Program-made: the position numbers and the translations under genes
Assembly: GCA_022410635.1 (NCBI GenBank)
Contig: JAJVDF010000258.1
Span: 81,416-145,415, forward strand
Origin: Tretioscincus oriximinensis
Lineage: Eukaryota > Chordata > Lepidosauria > Squamata > Gymnophthalmidae
DNA length: 64,000 bases
Reading direction: 5' to 3'
Shown: one piece after another, positions 36,401 to 48,280 of the stretch
How the letters are laid out: each line of letters begins with the position of its first letter
Position numbering within the stretch: position 1 is the stretch's first letter
The notes under the pieces: model-generated
What the model was told of the DNA's origin: nothing
Databases searched by the model: none
What the model saw: only the letters and a program-made list of their open reading frames with translations

Positions 36401-38345
36401 GGAACATGAAGGTGTGGAGGAAGAGTAGGCTAGACATCCCGTCCCCGATTTCATTAAACTCAGGCAACAAGCTTTTTCCATTGGTAATAATATAACAACA
36501 CTAACATTATATGAAAGATTTTGGCTTTATTCATNATTACTTGCAGCAGTCTGGATGAGAGAGAGATAATCTAGCCCAGGATAAGTAAAATGCCCCAAAC
36601 TACTAGGATGGATTGCTCCTGATGTTTCATGCCAAACTTNTGTTTTCCTTTGCACCAGCACTACATGCCTACATGATCCCCTAATAAGCTGGAAGACTTA
36701 TAGAGTAGACTTCGACAATATTTCAGACACTTTATTCTGGTCTAACTCTGTTCTACATTTATAGAGAATACTGGGAGGGTGTGTGGCTCCTTTAAAGAGA
36801 ACCAGTTTTTGAAAGAGAAACCTGTAGGCAGGATCTTGGTCCAGTCTATCAGAAAGTGCAGAAAGACCCTTTATTTCTGCACATGACTTTTTATCTTTTA
36901 ACTATGGGATTATTTGCTTTGTCAGGTATATGCAAAGCTTTATTTATATTAAAAGATTCATTGTTCACATAAGTTCTTATGAAACCAAATATGAAATGGT
37001 TTGTATACATGGAATTTGAACAAAACTAGGTGTTCATTAACGANTTGGTTGCACAGTTTAGGTTTGTAATGGACCTTTGTTCAATTGGCCTTTGGTTTTT
37101 TTCTTTTTCAAAGTGTTCAAACTTGAACNTGAACACTAAATGGTTTACTTTCGAACTGAACATGCAAATTTTATTTATGAATATCTCTAGACCTGATATG
37201 TATTTTTAACAGTGAAAGGTAAGAGGCAAAGGAATCAGATACTAACAGAAAACCATCCAATAGCATTTGGGAGGAGGAACTACCGGACTCCCTCTTGACA
37301 AATAGCAAACAAAATGTCTGACCTGAGAGTATGTCACATGTACAGAAACACTTGTTAGAAGCTGGCAGAATAACAAAACACAGAATATGCTGTAAAGTTA
37401 TGAATGAGACACAAACTTGAAAACCAATTAACTAGATTATTAGGAAATTCCAGAATAAAGAAGTGCTGTGTGGATACAGCCCATGGTCATGTGAATCAGT
37501 ATTCACAAAGTTAAGCAGAAGGCAGAAAAGCAGGTAAAGATTGTGGTGCTTGCTCAGTATTTCTTCTTCTTCTTTACTGACAGGATTTTTTTATCCCTGT
37601 TTTTCAGTGATCGATCTACTTCAAAGGGCACCATTTAGTATTCTATGAGATCTTTAAGAATGTTTGCTTCCAGGTTGCTTAAACATGACAAGCATATTCT
37701 TTTAAATTTCTATGTATGGGGTTGATGCATTCATAATGGAGTCACAAGAAAGCAAAATGTTAATAACATACTGCGCATTCTCCATAAACCCAAGGGGGGG
37801 ACGGAAAGCTGATAAAATCTATGGGTATCAAATAAAATATTGAATTTAGGGGATTTTTGTGTGACTGCTTTTAGGATGATTTCATATGCTTATTGTAGTG
37901 TTTATTTAAAAGTACTATTGAGCCCTTCTGTTGGCATACATACAGAGCTGACTTATCCAGTGGTACAGCAATCTTTCTGGAAGGCATGGGGTCACTGGTC
38001 AGTCCACAGCTTGTCCCAAGAAGTAGGCAATAACAGGGACAAACTGCATTGAGATAACTATGCAGTGAGCCAGAAATGCCCAGTACTCAATGAAACCTAA
38101 CAACACTTTGTCCTTTTCCAACTATTGTTCTGTTTAATGTATCTTCTTCATAATGTTGTATTTATTGATATAACTTGGTGAACTCTGGAAACACTGCAGG
38201 ATGGATGGAAAGCAGTCATTTACATTAAAANAAATTATTGTGTCAGCATGAATGTCATCTTCAGACATTTGTTATTGGGTCTTGGAACCATAAGAGANGT
38301 CTAGAGAAGCATTGGAGACGTACGAAGTCTGAATCTGATTGAACC
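36401..38345. other. unassigned, mostly no repeats seen
   Basis: AT-rich with several Ns. It includes the one-ended MITE piece at 37438-37483 and a short dispersed repeat at 37685-37745 similar to 41020-41076. No gene recognised. Confidence 0.5.
37438..37483 (+). repeat. one-ended MITE fragment
   Basis: 'ttccagaataaagaagtgct' followed by 'gtgtggatacagcc' matches one arm of the MITE at 15612-15760. No opposite arm is nearby. Confidence 0.5.
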
Positions 38346-39938
38346 AAATTGAGATAATAAATTAGATCCTACTTAAAGGCGATCAGAGTGGCAAGATCTA
38401 AGTACCTTTCTGATCAGGTCTGCAGAAAATCGCCCAGCCGTCCTGTTTAGGATGACCCACTCCCTCCTTAAAATGGGAGAGTCTGGAGATCCCTTGCAGG
38501 GCAATGCTGAGGACTTTTTCGCAGACAAAGTCGCTCAGATTAGACTTCAACTTAGTGACAAAATCGACTGAAAATGATTCAGTCGGGGAGACTGGGGCAC
38601 GTCTTAGTCTGGCCATCTGGGATGTGCTTGATCTGGTGACTCCCGATGAAGTGGACAAGGCCATTGGAGTTGTTAGCTCCTTCACCTGTTTGTTGGACCC
38701 GTGTCCCTCCTGGCTGGTTTCTTCCAGCAGGGAGGTGACATGTGGCTGGATCCAGGAGGTTGTCACCGCTTCTTTGAGGGAGAGGTCCTTCCCGGCTCCC
38801 TTAAAGGAGGCAATTGTGCGCCCCCTCCTCAAGAAACCATCACTGGATCCAGCTATTCTGAACAACTATCATCTGGTCTCCAACTTCCCCTTCATTGGGA
38901 AGGTTGTTGAGAAGGTGGTGGCGCTTCAGCTCCAGTGGTCATTGGAGGAAACGGATTATTTGGGCCCCTTGCAGTCAGGGTTCAGGCCCAGCTACTCCAT
39001 GGAAACTGCTTTGGTTGCACTGATGGATAATCTCTGGCATACCCAGGATGGTGGACATTCCTCTATCCTGGTGTTACTTGACCTCTCAGCGGCTTTTGAT
39101 ACCATTGACCACGGTATCCTCCTGTGCTGGCTGGAAGGGTTGGGAATGGGAGGTGCCGTTTTACAATGGTTCTCCTCCTACCTATCCGGTTGGTTGTAGT
39201 CGGTGTTAGTGGGGAGCCAGAGATCAACCTCTAGGTCTCTCCATTGTGGAGTGCTGCAGGATTCTGTTCTCTTACCCCTACTGTTTATTATTTTACATGA
39301 AACCATTGGGTGAGATTATCCATTGACACAGGGTGAGTTGCCATCAATATGTGGATGATACCCAGCTGTGCACTTCCACCTTGTGCCAAATCAGTGAAGC
39401 AGTGGAAGTGATGTGTCGGTGCTTGGAGGCTGTAAGGGTCTTGATGGGTGCAAACTGACTCAGGCTCAATCCCGCCAAGACGGAGTGGCTATGGATACTG
39501 CCTCCCAAGGACAATTCCAACTATCCTTCCATCAACCTGGGGGGGAGGTCTTAACTCCCTCGGAGAAGGTCCGCAACCTTGGCGTTCTCCTTGATCCACA
39601 ACTGCAATTAGAACATAATTTAACAGCTGTGGTGAGGGGGGCGTTTGCACAGGTTCGCCTAGTGCACCAGTTGTGACCTTATTTGGATAGGGAATCTGTA
39701 CTTACAGTTACTCATGCCCTCATCACCTCAAGGATCGACTACTGCAATACTGCATTTAGCCTGGAACTAAATGATCGGCTGAAGAAGCTATGTATTGGAT
39801 GGATGACCGGAAGAGTGGGTTTTTAGCATTGGGGTTTTTATAATTTGGATTCAGGATATTTTTGCCATTGTTTTATACATGTTGTAAGCTGCCCTGGGTC
39901 TCCGGAGAGGGGCAGCATATAAATCCAAATAAATAAAT
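38346..39938 (+). pseudogene. L2 LINE, ORF2 reverse-transcriptase relic and 3' end
   Basis: This is a 5'-truncated L2-clade retrotransposon. The intact frame 38504-39199 (231 codons) carries reverse-transcriptase landmarks in order: 'VRPLLKKPSLDP', 'NNYHLVSNFPFIGKVVEKVV', 'LQSGFRPSYSMETALVALMD' and 'LVLLDLSAAFDTIDH'. After a stop and frameshifts, the catalytic YVDD motif is read at 39348-39359. Another frame (39413-39676) holds later RT and thumb sequence. The 3' UTR ends 'ggcagcatataaatccaaat' with an AAATA tail. Upstream, 38400-38500 reads an out-of-frame 'AENRPAVLF'-like segment. It cannot make an active protein. The 155-codon minus-strand frame at 38398-38865 is its shadow. Confidence 0.93.
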
Positions 39939-40843
39939 ACAGTGGTACCTCGGTTCTCGAACGCCTTGAATGTCGACCAAATCGGTGTTCAACCAGGCGA
40001 TTCCAGAAACTTTTGTCCTGGAATCCGAACACCTATTTGGAACTCAAACTAAATCTGTGGTGAGGCCACATTTGGAATACTGTGTTCAATTCTGGNCACC
40101 ACATCTCAAGAGGGATATTTTGGAACTGGAGAAGGTGCAGAAAAGGGCAACAAAAATGATCAAGGGTCTGGAGCACCTCCCTTACGAAGCAAGGCTGCAA
40201 CGTCTGGGCCTCTTCAGCCTTGAAAGGAGACGTTTGAGGGGTGATCTGATTGAAGTGTACAAAATCATGCATGGGATCGACACAACACAAGGACCAGAGG
40301 GCACTCCTTAAAACTGTTGGGCAGAAAAGTGAGAACAGACAAAGGAAAGTATTTTTTCACCCAGAGGGTCATCGGCCTGTGGAATTTACTTCCTGAAGAG
40401 GTAGTGGTAGCTAACAGCTTGGATAGTTTCAAGACAAGACTAGACAGGTTTATGGACACTAAGGGTATAAATGGATACTAAGATAGTTGTCTGGATGTAG
40501 CCTCCGGGATGGAGCAACAGGCAGGACTCTTGAAATACCATTTGCAGGGAGTCACGAACAGGAGCAGCATATTTTGCTTTCCTCTGTTCAGACTGCACAG
40601 GTGCATCTGGTGGGCCTCTGTGTGACACAGAATGCTGGACTTGATGGGCTGTGGCCTGATCCAGTATGGCTCTTCTTATGTTCTTATGTTCTTATGTTCG
40701 GCGTTCCTTTTGCCCGGCGCACCTTGCTTGNGTCATCAGTGTGCGTTTTTTCGGCCCAGCGCGCCTTGCTTCGGTTCTCGAACAATTTGGTTCTCGACCG
40801 TCCTGCCGGAACGAATTCTGTTCGAGAACCGAGGTACCACTGT
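39939..40843. mobile_element. non-autonomous TIR element in the L2 tail
   Basis: Perfect inverted ends of about 24 bp begin 'acagtggtacctcggttctc' (39939) and end with its complement at 40843. They sit inside the (AAATA)n tail of the L2. The flanks read AAATAAAT on both sides, but this could be the tail's own repeat, and TA flanks are equally possible. So hAT-like (8-bp) and mariner-like (TA) are both open. The middle is filled by a CR1. Excluding the CR1, about 250 bp remain, with no transposase. Confidence 0.8.
40048..40698 (+). mobile_element. CR1 LINE 3' end, nested in a TIR element
   Basis: The frame 39970-40311 includes 'VVRPHLEYCVQFW', '[20 protein letters not shown]' and '[13 protein letters not shown]', the C-terminal part of CR1 ORF2. 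It stops at 40310 after a frameshift. The 3' UTR follows and ends in three 'ttcttatg' repeats. It is truncated at its 5' end and inactive. Confidence 0.95.
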
Positions 40844-41647
40844 AAATAAATACTTCTTCCTTCCTTTCCCCTTTTTTCCTTTTCCAATGTGTTTTTCCCC
40901 TGTTCTTACGCAATAGGCATTAATTCCCCTTTGAATTTGCTGGGAACAGGCAGGAGGGATTAAAGACTATCCTGCCACTCTGATGAAGCCTGGGAATATC
41001 CTGGTTGTGATAATTATGTTGAAGCATCTTGTTCTTTTAAATTTCCATGTATATGTTGATACATTCAAAATCACTCCAAGCCAGGGTGTCTGCCTTACTT
41101 TTCCAATTTAGGTATGAGTGGAAGGAATCAGAGAAATGACACTAGAATAATTTTCTTCATCCAATCNGTATGCTAATGATTCACATGCTAATGAAGGAAG
41201 ACATATGGGCATGCAAAATTATCAACAACATTTCCTTTTCTCAATCCATATCTTTCCTTCTTGTCAAATTGTAGTCTTGCTCAACTACAGGAATGAGGAT
41301 TTTTATTGTAATGGCTGTCATGAAAATATAAAATTAGATCCTGCTTTCTTTTCTTTCATAGTAAGGACAAACTTTTTCTGAAAAGTTATTTACCAGGAAA
41401 ATTGTCTTGGCTGATCAGTTTACAAAGACATTAGAACAAAAACAGAGAATACTCAAAGTCAGCAAGTTAGAAGGAACACGAAAAATAGACTGTGAAATTT
41501 AAAGGTCCGTTTATACTGAATTCTAGAAAACAGAGAGAGTGGTGAAAAGCACTATAATCATTTAGTCCCTACTTTGTTTTGGAAAATTAAAGAGGAATTC
41601 TGCAATTACGTTAAACTGTAGACACCACAATAATGCCATACTGGAGT
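40844..41647. other. unassigned, no gene seen
   Basis: Starts with the remainder of the L2 A/T tail. A short dispersed repeat (41020-41076) resembles 37685-37745. No gene recognised. An N lies at 41167. Confidence 0.5.
41020..41076 (+). repeat. short dispersed repeat, partner at 37685-37745
   Basis: 'ttcttttaaatttc' followed by 'atgtat' and 'gttgat.cattca' is shared between the two sites with a few differences. Family unknown. Confidence 0.55.
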
Positions 41648-41850
41648 GAAAGCTGTGTGGCTTTGCACTGGGCACAAGCATTTCTCCTATAATCCCAAGG
41701 GGCTCCATGTTTGCCCTGTGTCATTCTCAAAGCCACATGTCCCTGCAACATAGTTCCCCTTGAAAAGTGTCACAGTTTCAGTTCTTCCCAATTCAGGTTA
41801 ACTACGCTCTGGCTACCCTGTTGGCTAATTGCCATTAGGTGCAGCCCAGG
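41648..41850 (+). repeat. unclassified dispersed repeat, copy 1
   Basis: It aligns with 42612-42830: 'aaagctgtgtgg', 'tttgca', 'caaagcc', and a 3' block containing 'gttc.cc.t.aaaagtg'. The two copies are about 1 kb apart in direct orientation. They could be two insertions of one family or an old local duplication. Confidence 0.6.
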
Positions 41851-42025
41851 GAAGGGTAGTCAACACTTCCTCCTAATCTCCCATGAAGTTAAATGGGCAG
41901 CAGCAGCTGTTAAAAGTCCCCATCCCCTCCTTTGATTGTGCACATAAATGTGGCAGCAGGGAGGTGGAATGATCCCCTTCTTTTTTTGCAAGGATTGCTG
42001 TTTGCAACCCCTCCTTTTCCCTGGA

Positions 42026-42030
<5 letters not shown>

Positions 42031-42072
<42 letters not shown>
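42031..42072. repeat. (AC)n microsatellite
   Basis: Twenty-one uninterrupted CA units. The valine-cysteine-rich frames on the minus strand are artefacts of it. Confidence 0.98.
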
Positions 42073-42077
<5 letters not shown>

Positions 42078-42548
42078 AAACAAACATCAGATCGCTGAGA
42101 GGTTAACTGGTTGCTTGCAGGAGAGGGGAGGGGAAAAAGCAGCTCAATGTCAGGTTTACATATTCAAAGCTATGGAAAAGGCATTCAACGGGACATTCAT
42201 ACGCTTCCCCCCGATCCACATTAAATGCTTTTTCCATGGTTTTGAATGAGAACCCACTACAGTTGGCTTCTGAATGAGCTTCTATAATAGAAAGATGTAA
42301 TGTGTCAGGTGAATTACTGTGTTGGCTATAGCTCATCTAACCATATTTTGCAAATAAGTCTGTATGAACTATTGATATATCTTGCAACAAAATTATTTAT
42401 AGTCAAGGTATGTGAATTGTATTACAAGGTATGTGAATTAGACCTTCCAGTTCCCATCATTTCCAGCTACAGTAGTAAACAATTAGACACTCTTCATTTG
42501 CAAGTAACTGTTGAGATAACTATATTAACACCATAAGTGTGATAAAAA

Positions 42549-42590
42549 TGAATGTCCAGAGATTATGAATGTCCAGAGATTACGAATGTT
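42549..42590. repeat. short tandem duplication
   Basis: 'aatgtccagagatta.g' occurs twice in tandem (about 18 bp per unit). Another short direct duplicate, 'caaggtatgtgaatt', lies at 42406-42440. Confidence 0.85.
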
Positions 42591-42611
42591 AGCCTGCATT
42601 CTCATTGGGAG

Positions 42612-42830
42612 AAAAAAAGGGAGCAAAAGCTGTGTGGATTTGCATTGGGGATACTCATTTCCTTTTTAATCCACAGGNAGAGCACTTTTACAATGAGTCG
42701 TTCACAAAGCCAAGCATTGACAGAATGGAGTTCTCCCTCAAAAGTGATGCAGATGCAGTTTTTCCCAGTTTGGGCTTACTATGGGCTGTGTTTGCCCATA
42801 GTGGGAGTGCCTCTATGCAAATGTTGCTGC
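42612..42830 (+). repeat. unclassified dispersed repeat, copy 2
   Basis: Partner of 41648-41850. The overlapping frames 42552-42887 and 42605-42850 cover it; each contains an N and neither has a recognisable domain. Confidence 0.6.
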
Positions 42831-45690
42831 GCACCACCATTTTGTTTTAAGTTCTGTGATCTTATGGTATGGTCCTGTCTGCAGTAGACGGAGCCTGATT
42901 CAGAACAAGGAATGACATATTTAAGATTACTAGTAGATCTCTTTAATTAGGCCTTCCAGTGGATCAGTTCAGTTCTAGTCTGGAACATGAGAGATAACAT
43001 TTGTAGACTAACTAAGCGCACCATCAAAATAACTTCCTCTAAATACCCCAAGACTGGGAACATTTGTTCTTGGAGAGTGTAAACTTGAAGGCATGGTTCA
43101 AGACCCCAAATTTCAAGACTTCACTCCTACAACGTGAGCTATCAGCGTCAACACTAGCCACATGGACTCTGGAGGGGTACATTTGGTGGCATGCTATAAC
43201 GTGCTGTTGAAATATCCCCTCCCCCAGTAGTCTATGATCAGCACTATTTGGCAAATGTGCTGATTTTGTCCTCTTCTTTACCATCTGGATTAGTAGGTAA
43301 GATTCAAAGACTATTAATCTGAAATTTCAGGAATTATATGCAAAAAGAATAATGGTTTTTTTCTAGTTTATAAATGATCAACAGCTGCTTACTTTTGCAA
43401 AATATATTCCACACAATGCAATAAAAATGTTCTATTCTTTTAACCAACATTATTACCCTGCGAGGAAATTAACTTTACACCTTTGCAGACAGAAATCTGT
43501 GTATTTTCTTAAGATCCCTAGTGAAGTCTTTGTAATTACCAAGTGAATGAAGCTTCCAGGCACACAGAAGCGTTCTTGTTACTTGTAGTCCAGTAAAATC
43601 TCTTCATGATATTGAACTAACTCTTCAGATCTCTGCTCTTGACCAAAGTTACCGTGGCAGCAAGGAGAAGGTGAAATTCAAGTTATTGTCACAGTCTTGA
43701 GGGAACTTGAATGAGCTTAGAAACTACATCTCAGGGCTTTAAATCTCACTTGTCATCCTCCTTCCCTTTCTTGTGGGTATATTCTAAATATAGCAGCATT
43801 ATCTCTTCCAGGCTGCCACTGAGAAATAGAACTTTCCTGTCTGTTGTCATGATTTTTTTCATTCTAAACAGTAAGCAATATACCAAATGCATCAAAATTG
43901 TGTTAAGTGGCATTACAGAGAAATGGTCTCTCTGACTTCTTTCAGCAGTTAGAGTTTTGCATGCTATTTCAAGACATTGCTACTGCTACAGAATTTTAAA
44001 ATACCAGGCACCTGAGTCTATTGTTTGCCTGTCCTTTGATTAAGGGCTCTTCATTTGGCCATACTTTCCGTATCTAGCCAGAAAGTTAAAGTGGACATGC
44101 AGATTCTCATTTATGCAAGGAAAAGGAATGATGATTGGCCTTCTTACACGATAAGAACAACCACATAGAACAAGTTGTCAAGGGGACCAAGGCTGACAGC
44201 ATTAAGTCAAATGAGCAATCTAAATGCTTAACAATTGATTAACACTGTTTTCATTCTGTACATCAATCATTTGGGCTTTCATGCTGGGTTCAGTGAGGCT
44301 CAGGTGAAAACAAAAACAATGTGCCCTTTGCATAAGATTTTTAGGCCTGTAACACAGTTTTATATAATACCGTTGGTGGAAAGTGGCTCCCCTGATTGAA
44401 TACATTCCTGGAAATTGTCTGTAATTTTATTTGGTCTTTTGAGATGCCACTGATAGTGGCAAACTGGAGAAGGATCCACATATCCAGCAGTAAGCAGCCT
44501 CAAGTGGTCCCAGAGGCAAGGTATAATTACCCTTCCTGCAGAAACATGAGGGGGGGGGACACTTTGAAGGAGAGTCACCACCATCAAGCTCTCCCTGCAA
44601 TTTGGAGAAAACATAGGTCCTTTCAGTACTAAGGCTTAGGCTGATTCCCTATTACAAGTTTTGAATTGAATTATTATTAAAAAAATAAAACGAGGCAACA
44701 CATTGACAAGTTTGTCCCCATTTACCTTCAGTTTTCTTTGCAGTTTCCTCTCTGTNTTTGATACATCCTGGCAATTCTTGTGACATCCAAGCCCCCCAAA
44801 ACCATTACTGTCCTTGCCTGACTACCATCCCCAGCATTCCNTGTGAGTCTGCATGCAATTCCCAGGTAATCTCTACTAGACAAGAGCCAATGAGAGTTTT
44901 ACAATTTGCATACTGAAGCTCTGAGACAGCTTTGCTTTCAGACTTTACAAAATGGAGGCTGCGAAATCAGATAATATGCGGAGACTATTTACTCTGCAGT
45001 AAAGACCTTTAGAACGTGTGGAATGATGGACATGCATGGTTCTGGAGGGCGGACAGAAGGTAAAATAGCTTCCAAAGTGCAGGAAATAGAACTTGGAGAT
45101 TGGACCGTACACGAGGACATATCATGGAATAGGAATCTGTCATTCGTGTACTAATACAAATTGTGGCAGGTCCCAAATTGTTCCTCTAAAACCTCCTTTT
45201 GCACAGTTGTCAATTATTTGTTGAACAAAGTTTATATTATACTGTAGTTTATGGGAATTAGGCTATAGTGTTACAAAAGCAATGAGTATATATCTGAGCC
45301 CCAGCTAACTGAATACAGTTTGCTCAAACTGCACACTGAATGGCAAGATAAAATTCAGTATGTCAGATTCATTGGGAGTTCTAAATTAGAGCTTTAATTA
45401 ATTGCTAATGATGGGGGTAGAGCTACCAAATAAAAATTGAGACAAAACTTTGCACCTTTAATAGATATAGAAGAGAGAGGTTTTCATCAGGTGTAGATTA
45501 CAATGCCTGCAGCACCTTGGGTGGATGGGTTACTTTTTTATAGCTAATAAAGATACCAAGTTTTGGTCTAGTTTTTATATGATAGCCCTAGATGTAATCA
45601 CACACACATACCAAAATAAAAAAAATCATTATAGATGAACAAAGAAAAGATAGTTTTAATAAGTATTTATAATTTTTTTCAAGTTACTGA
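42831..45690. other. unassigned, no gene seen
   Basis: AT-rich. Frames up to 84 codons (44360-44614 minus) carry nothing recognisable. A G run of 9 lies at about 44551. Confidence 0.5.
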
Positions 45691-45825
45691 GTGATCATGA
45701 GCCAATCATAGTTCTTTGCAACTCCCTCAGTCCCACCTTTTTGGGTGTCTGTTGTGGAAAAAGCAACAACAACTATTTGTGCTGCCCTATGGTGAAAGGG
45801 AATGTTATAAATAAACGTTATTGTT
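45691..45825 (+). repeat. Sauria SINE, 5'-truncated and decayed
   Basis: 'ccaatcatagttctttgcaa', 'gggtgtctgttgtgg' and 'agcaacaac' align with the Sauria SINE at 63480-63570. The tRNA-like head is missing. The tail is AAATAAACG. Confidence 0.75.
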
Positions 45826-47150
45826 TTGTTGTTATTATTGTTGTTACTGTCATTATTATTACAGTATTTGAAGATAATTCTCTGAGGCTATAGGTTTCAA
45901 ACTTTGGATCCTGATATATTGGATGTGTTTTGAGATGCAGAAATGTTATGAAGGATATAGTATGAAAAAACCTGAAAATAAATCCCTCAAAAGCACACAG
46001 ATTTGTACACTCAGTAGAATACTTAAATTAAGGCCTGCCAAGCCAAGTATTTCCAGACGTTGCTCTTCCCCACCTTTCATTTCACTGATTCTTGCTTCTT
46101 GCCCAAACACTATTTTCTTGCTGCTGCTGCTGCCTCTTTAGACAACTCACATTTGAGCAGCAGCAGGTTCAGCAGTTGCAGAGGAAACAAAGATTACTGA
46201 TTAGAAAAGAACATAATCAGGTAGATTGACACTGTGTTGGAAGAAACCATTGCTCTGGCAGGGGTGTCAGTGTGTGTCTGTGTGACACTGTCATTCTCAT
46301 AGCACACTACTTTAGAGTCCCTACCAGTTCACAGCAGCACCACTGTATCTAAAGCTGTATTTCTGTAAAAAGCTTAAAAGGATTGTGCTGTTTTCAGTTT
46401 CTGAAAAATTGCACAGAATATATATGCAGGCATAATCTTCACTGTGTCAAAGAAGACCCAATTGGGAATTATTATTAACAAAAATACTTTTTTCATGGAA
46501 CTAGCAAGGCACGGCATTATTTGACATGTCTGGTGATTCATCTGGTAAGTAACAGAGCAAAAGCTGGCGATAAATATGACCAATACTTGGAAAAGTTAAC
46601 ATTTTAACAGTGTATTGCCTAAAGATAGCATTTGGGTCAGTTTGCCTTGTCTTCAGAAATGTTTGTGTGACTGCTGTGTTTGACCTTAAAAGGTAGCATT
46701 TTGAGAACTTTAAGGAACAGAGGGAAGTTGAAACTGAAAGTAAGGAACTGGTCCTTGAAAATGGCAAATAAATTAGAAAGTATTCTGCATTTTGCACCTT
46801 TACCAGTTTTTAGCAGCAACTGCTTATGTTTTTTATCCTGATGAACACAAGTCTGTTTGCGTTGTTATATAAAGAAAATATTTGCCATGTGCTTTTGCTA
46901 GTAATGGAATAGGGTGTATGCCTTGTTTTTGCAAGGTATTTAATTCATTTTATTATCTTAGCCATTACCTGGAAGGTTACAAACATGTTTTAAAAATAAA
47001 CCATACATTGTGGTCATAGGGAAGAGGATTCAGAAAACATGCAACTACTAAAGATATAAAAGCCATATGATTTTTCCCCTTTCCAGTGTGGCCACCTGAG
47101 GCTGCCTGCTGCAGTTTGACATTTTTTCATCCGCCAGAGATGGGTTAAAA
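45826..47150. other. unassigned, no gene seen
   Basis: AT-rich. Overlapping minus-strand frames at 46374-46819 show no recognised domain. Confidence 0.5.
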
Positions 47151-47302
47151 ATCATAGAATCATAGAGTTGGAAGGGACCTCCAGGGTCATCAAGTCCAAC
47201 CCCCTGCTCGATGCAGTATTCATTAAACCATCCCAGACAGATGACTATCCAGTCTCTGTTTGAAGACTTCCAGTGACGGCGAACTCACCACCCCCTGTGG
47301 CT
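47151..47302 (-). mobile_element. CR1 3' end fragment
   Basis: 'atcatagaatcatagagttg' then 'caagtccaaccccctgctcg' and 'ctgtttgaagacttccagtg' is the antisense of the CR1 3' end at 13110-13280. Confidence 0.93.
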
Positions 47303-47920
47303 GAGATTTAGGGATATTAAAAAAAATCTTAGACTTGAGATAATCAAGAAAATCCAAGAACAACTGGAAGCAGTGATGCCAACCTGAGAAGGAAAAATAG
47401 TTCTAATTTTCTAACGACAATATTCAGGAATGAGTTTATGGGTCCCAGATTAAACAGTAAGAATATCTGATTACCTCCTCCTTCTAAACTCATATCGATA
47501 CAAATGTACTTCCCTGTCTACTGTATACAAAGTTTGTAGCTTTGTTAGTCTGAATCAGTATGTGGCACAGGTGTGGGGGAGGGTATTGTCTAGTAGTTTA
47601 GAGATTTGGCAGAAATAAAAAGTTGACCTCCAAATATGCCCCTGCCTGCCCTACTCTGCACTGGCATTCAGATTCTGGGCCCTTATTCTGAGATATAGAC
47701 TGGAACAAGGCTCAGTGTGGAAAGAGCTCAAGTCTACTTCATCAGAGGTGCTACTAGAGTAGGCTTAATACTTTGAATACTGATGAGGCCTAGTTATTGC
47801 AACCTGATTTTGTAAGGATACTGTGGAACTGGAAAAATAGGGGGATTAAGTAGAATGGTCAAGTTTGGAGATATTCCAGCATCTTGGCTGTTCTGCCTGT
47901 CTTTTTCTAGTTTTCCCAGA
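47303..47920. other. mostly unassigned; weak Penelope-like scrap
   Basis: On the minus strand 47738-47762 reads 'cctctgatgaagtagac', close to the hammerhead-like core of the foldback family. The rest is not recognised. Confidence 0.35.
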
Positions 47921-47922
47921 TT

Positions 47923-48103
47923 ACTTTTAATCCATCTTCAATCCTGAGGAACTGGACTAAACTAGGGAGGGGAAACCATCTTTAGTTCAGAACTAAAGGT
48001 GGAGTAAAAGTACATCTGGAAAANTACATCTAGTTCTGAAGACTAGACTAACATGTTTTTTTCCTAGTTTAGTCAGGATTGAAGGATGATTAAAAGCACA
48101 TAT
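47923..48103. mobile_element. MITE-like imperfect inverted repeat
   Basis: Arms 47923-47967 and 48063-48100 are imperfect reverse complements sharing 'aatcctgaggaactggacta'-like and 'cctagtttagtc' sequence. An N lies at 48024. Target-site duplications were not found. Confidence 0.5.
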
Positions 48104-48154
48104 AGGAAAAGCACCTCAGTTTTACGATATTATTTCCTCCTTTTCACCTATCAG

Positions 48155-48280
48155 GTGGTAGAACACATCACCTATTTATTCCACTGTAGCTGGATATTCC
48201 ACAATAAAGCGTTGTATGGATTGATTTATTCCAGACTATAAAATTACAGTGACATAAATAAGTATGTGTAGATGCAGCCT
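48155..48280. mobile_element. decayed palindromic MITE, relative of 15.6-kb copy
   Basis: 'atttattccactgtagctgg' and 'atattccacaataaagc' match the MITE at 15612-15760, and the right end reads 'gtgtagatgcagcc'. The left arm is degraded. Confidence 0.65.

Noticed and set aside
38398..38865. 155-codon minus-strand frame
   Set aside because: It is the shadow of the L2 reverse-transcriptase frame on the opposite strand.
42552..42887. 111-codon frame, possible gene
   Set aside because: It overlaps a dispersed repeat that has a partner at 41.7 kb, and includes an N.
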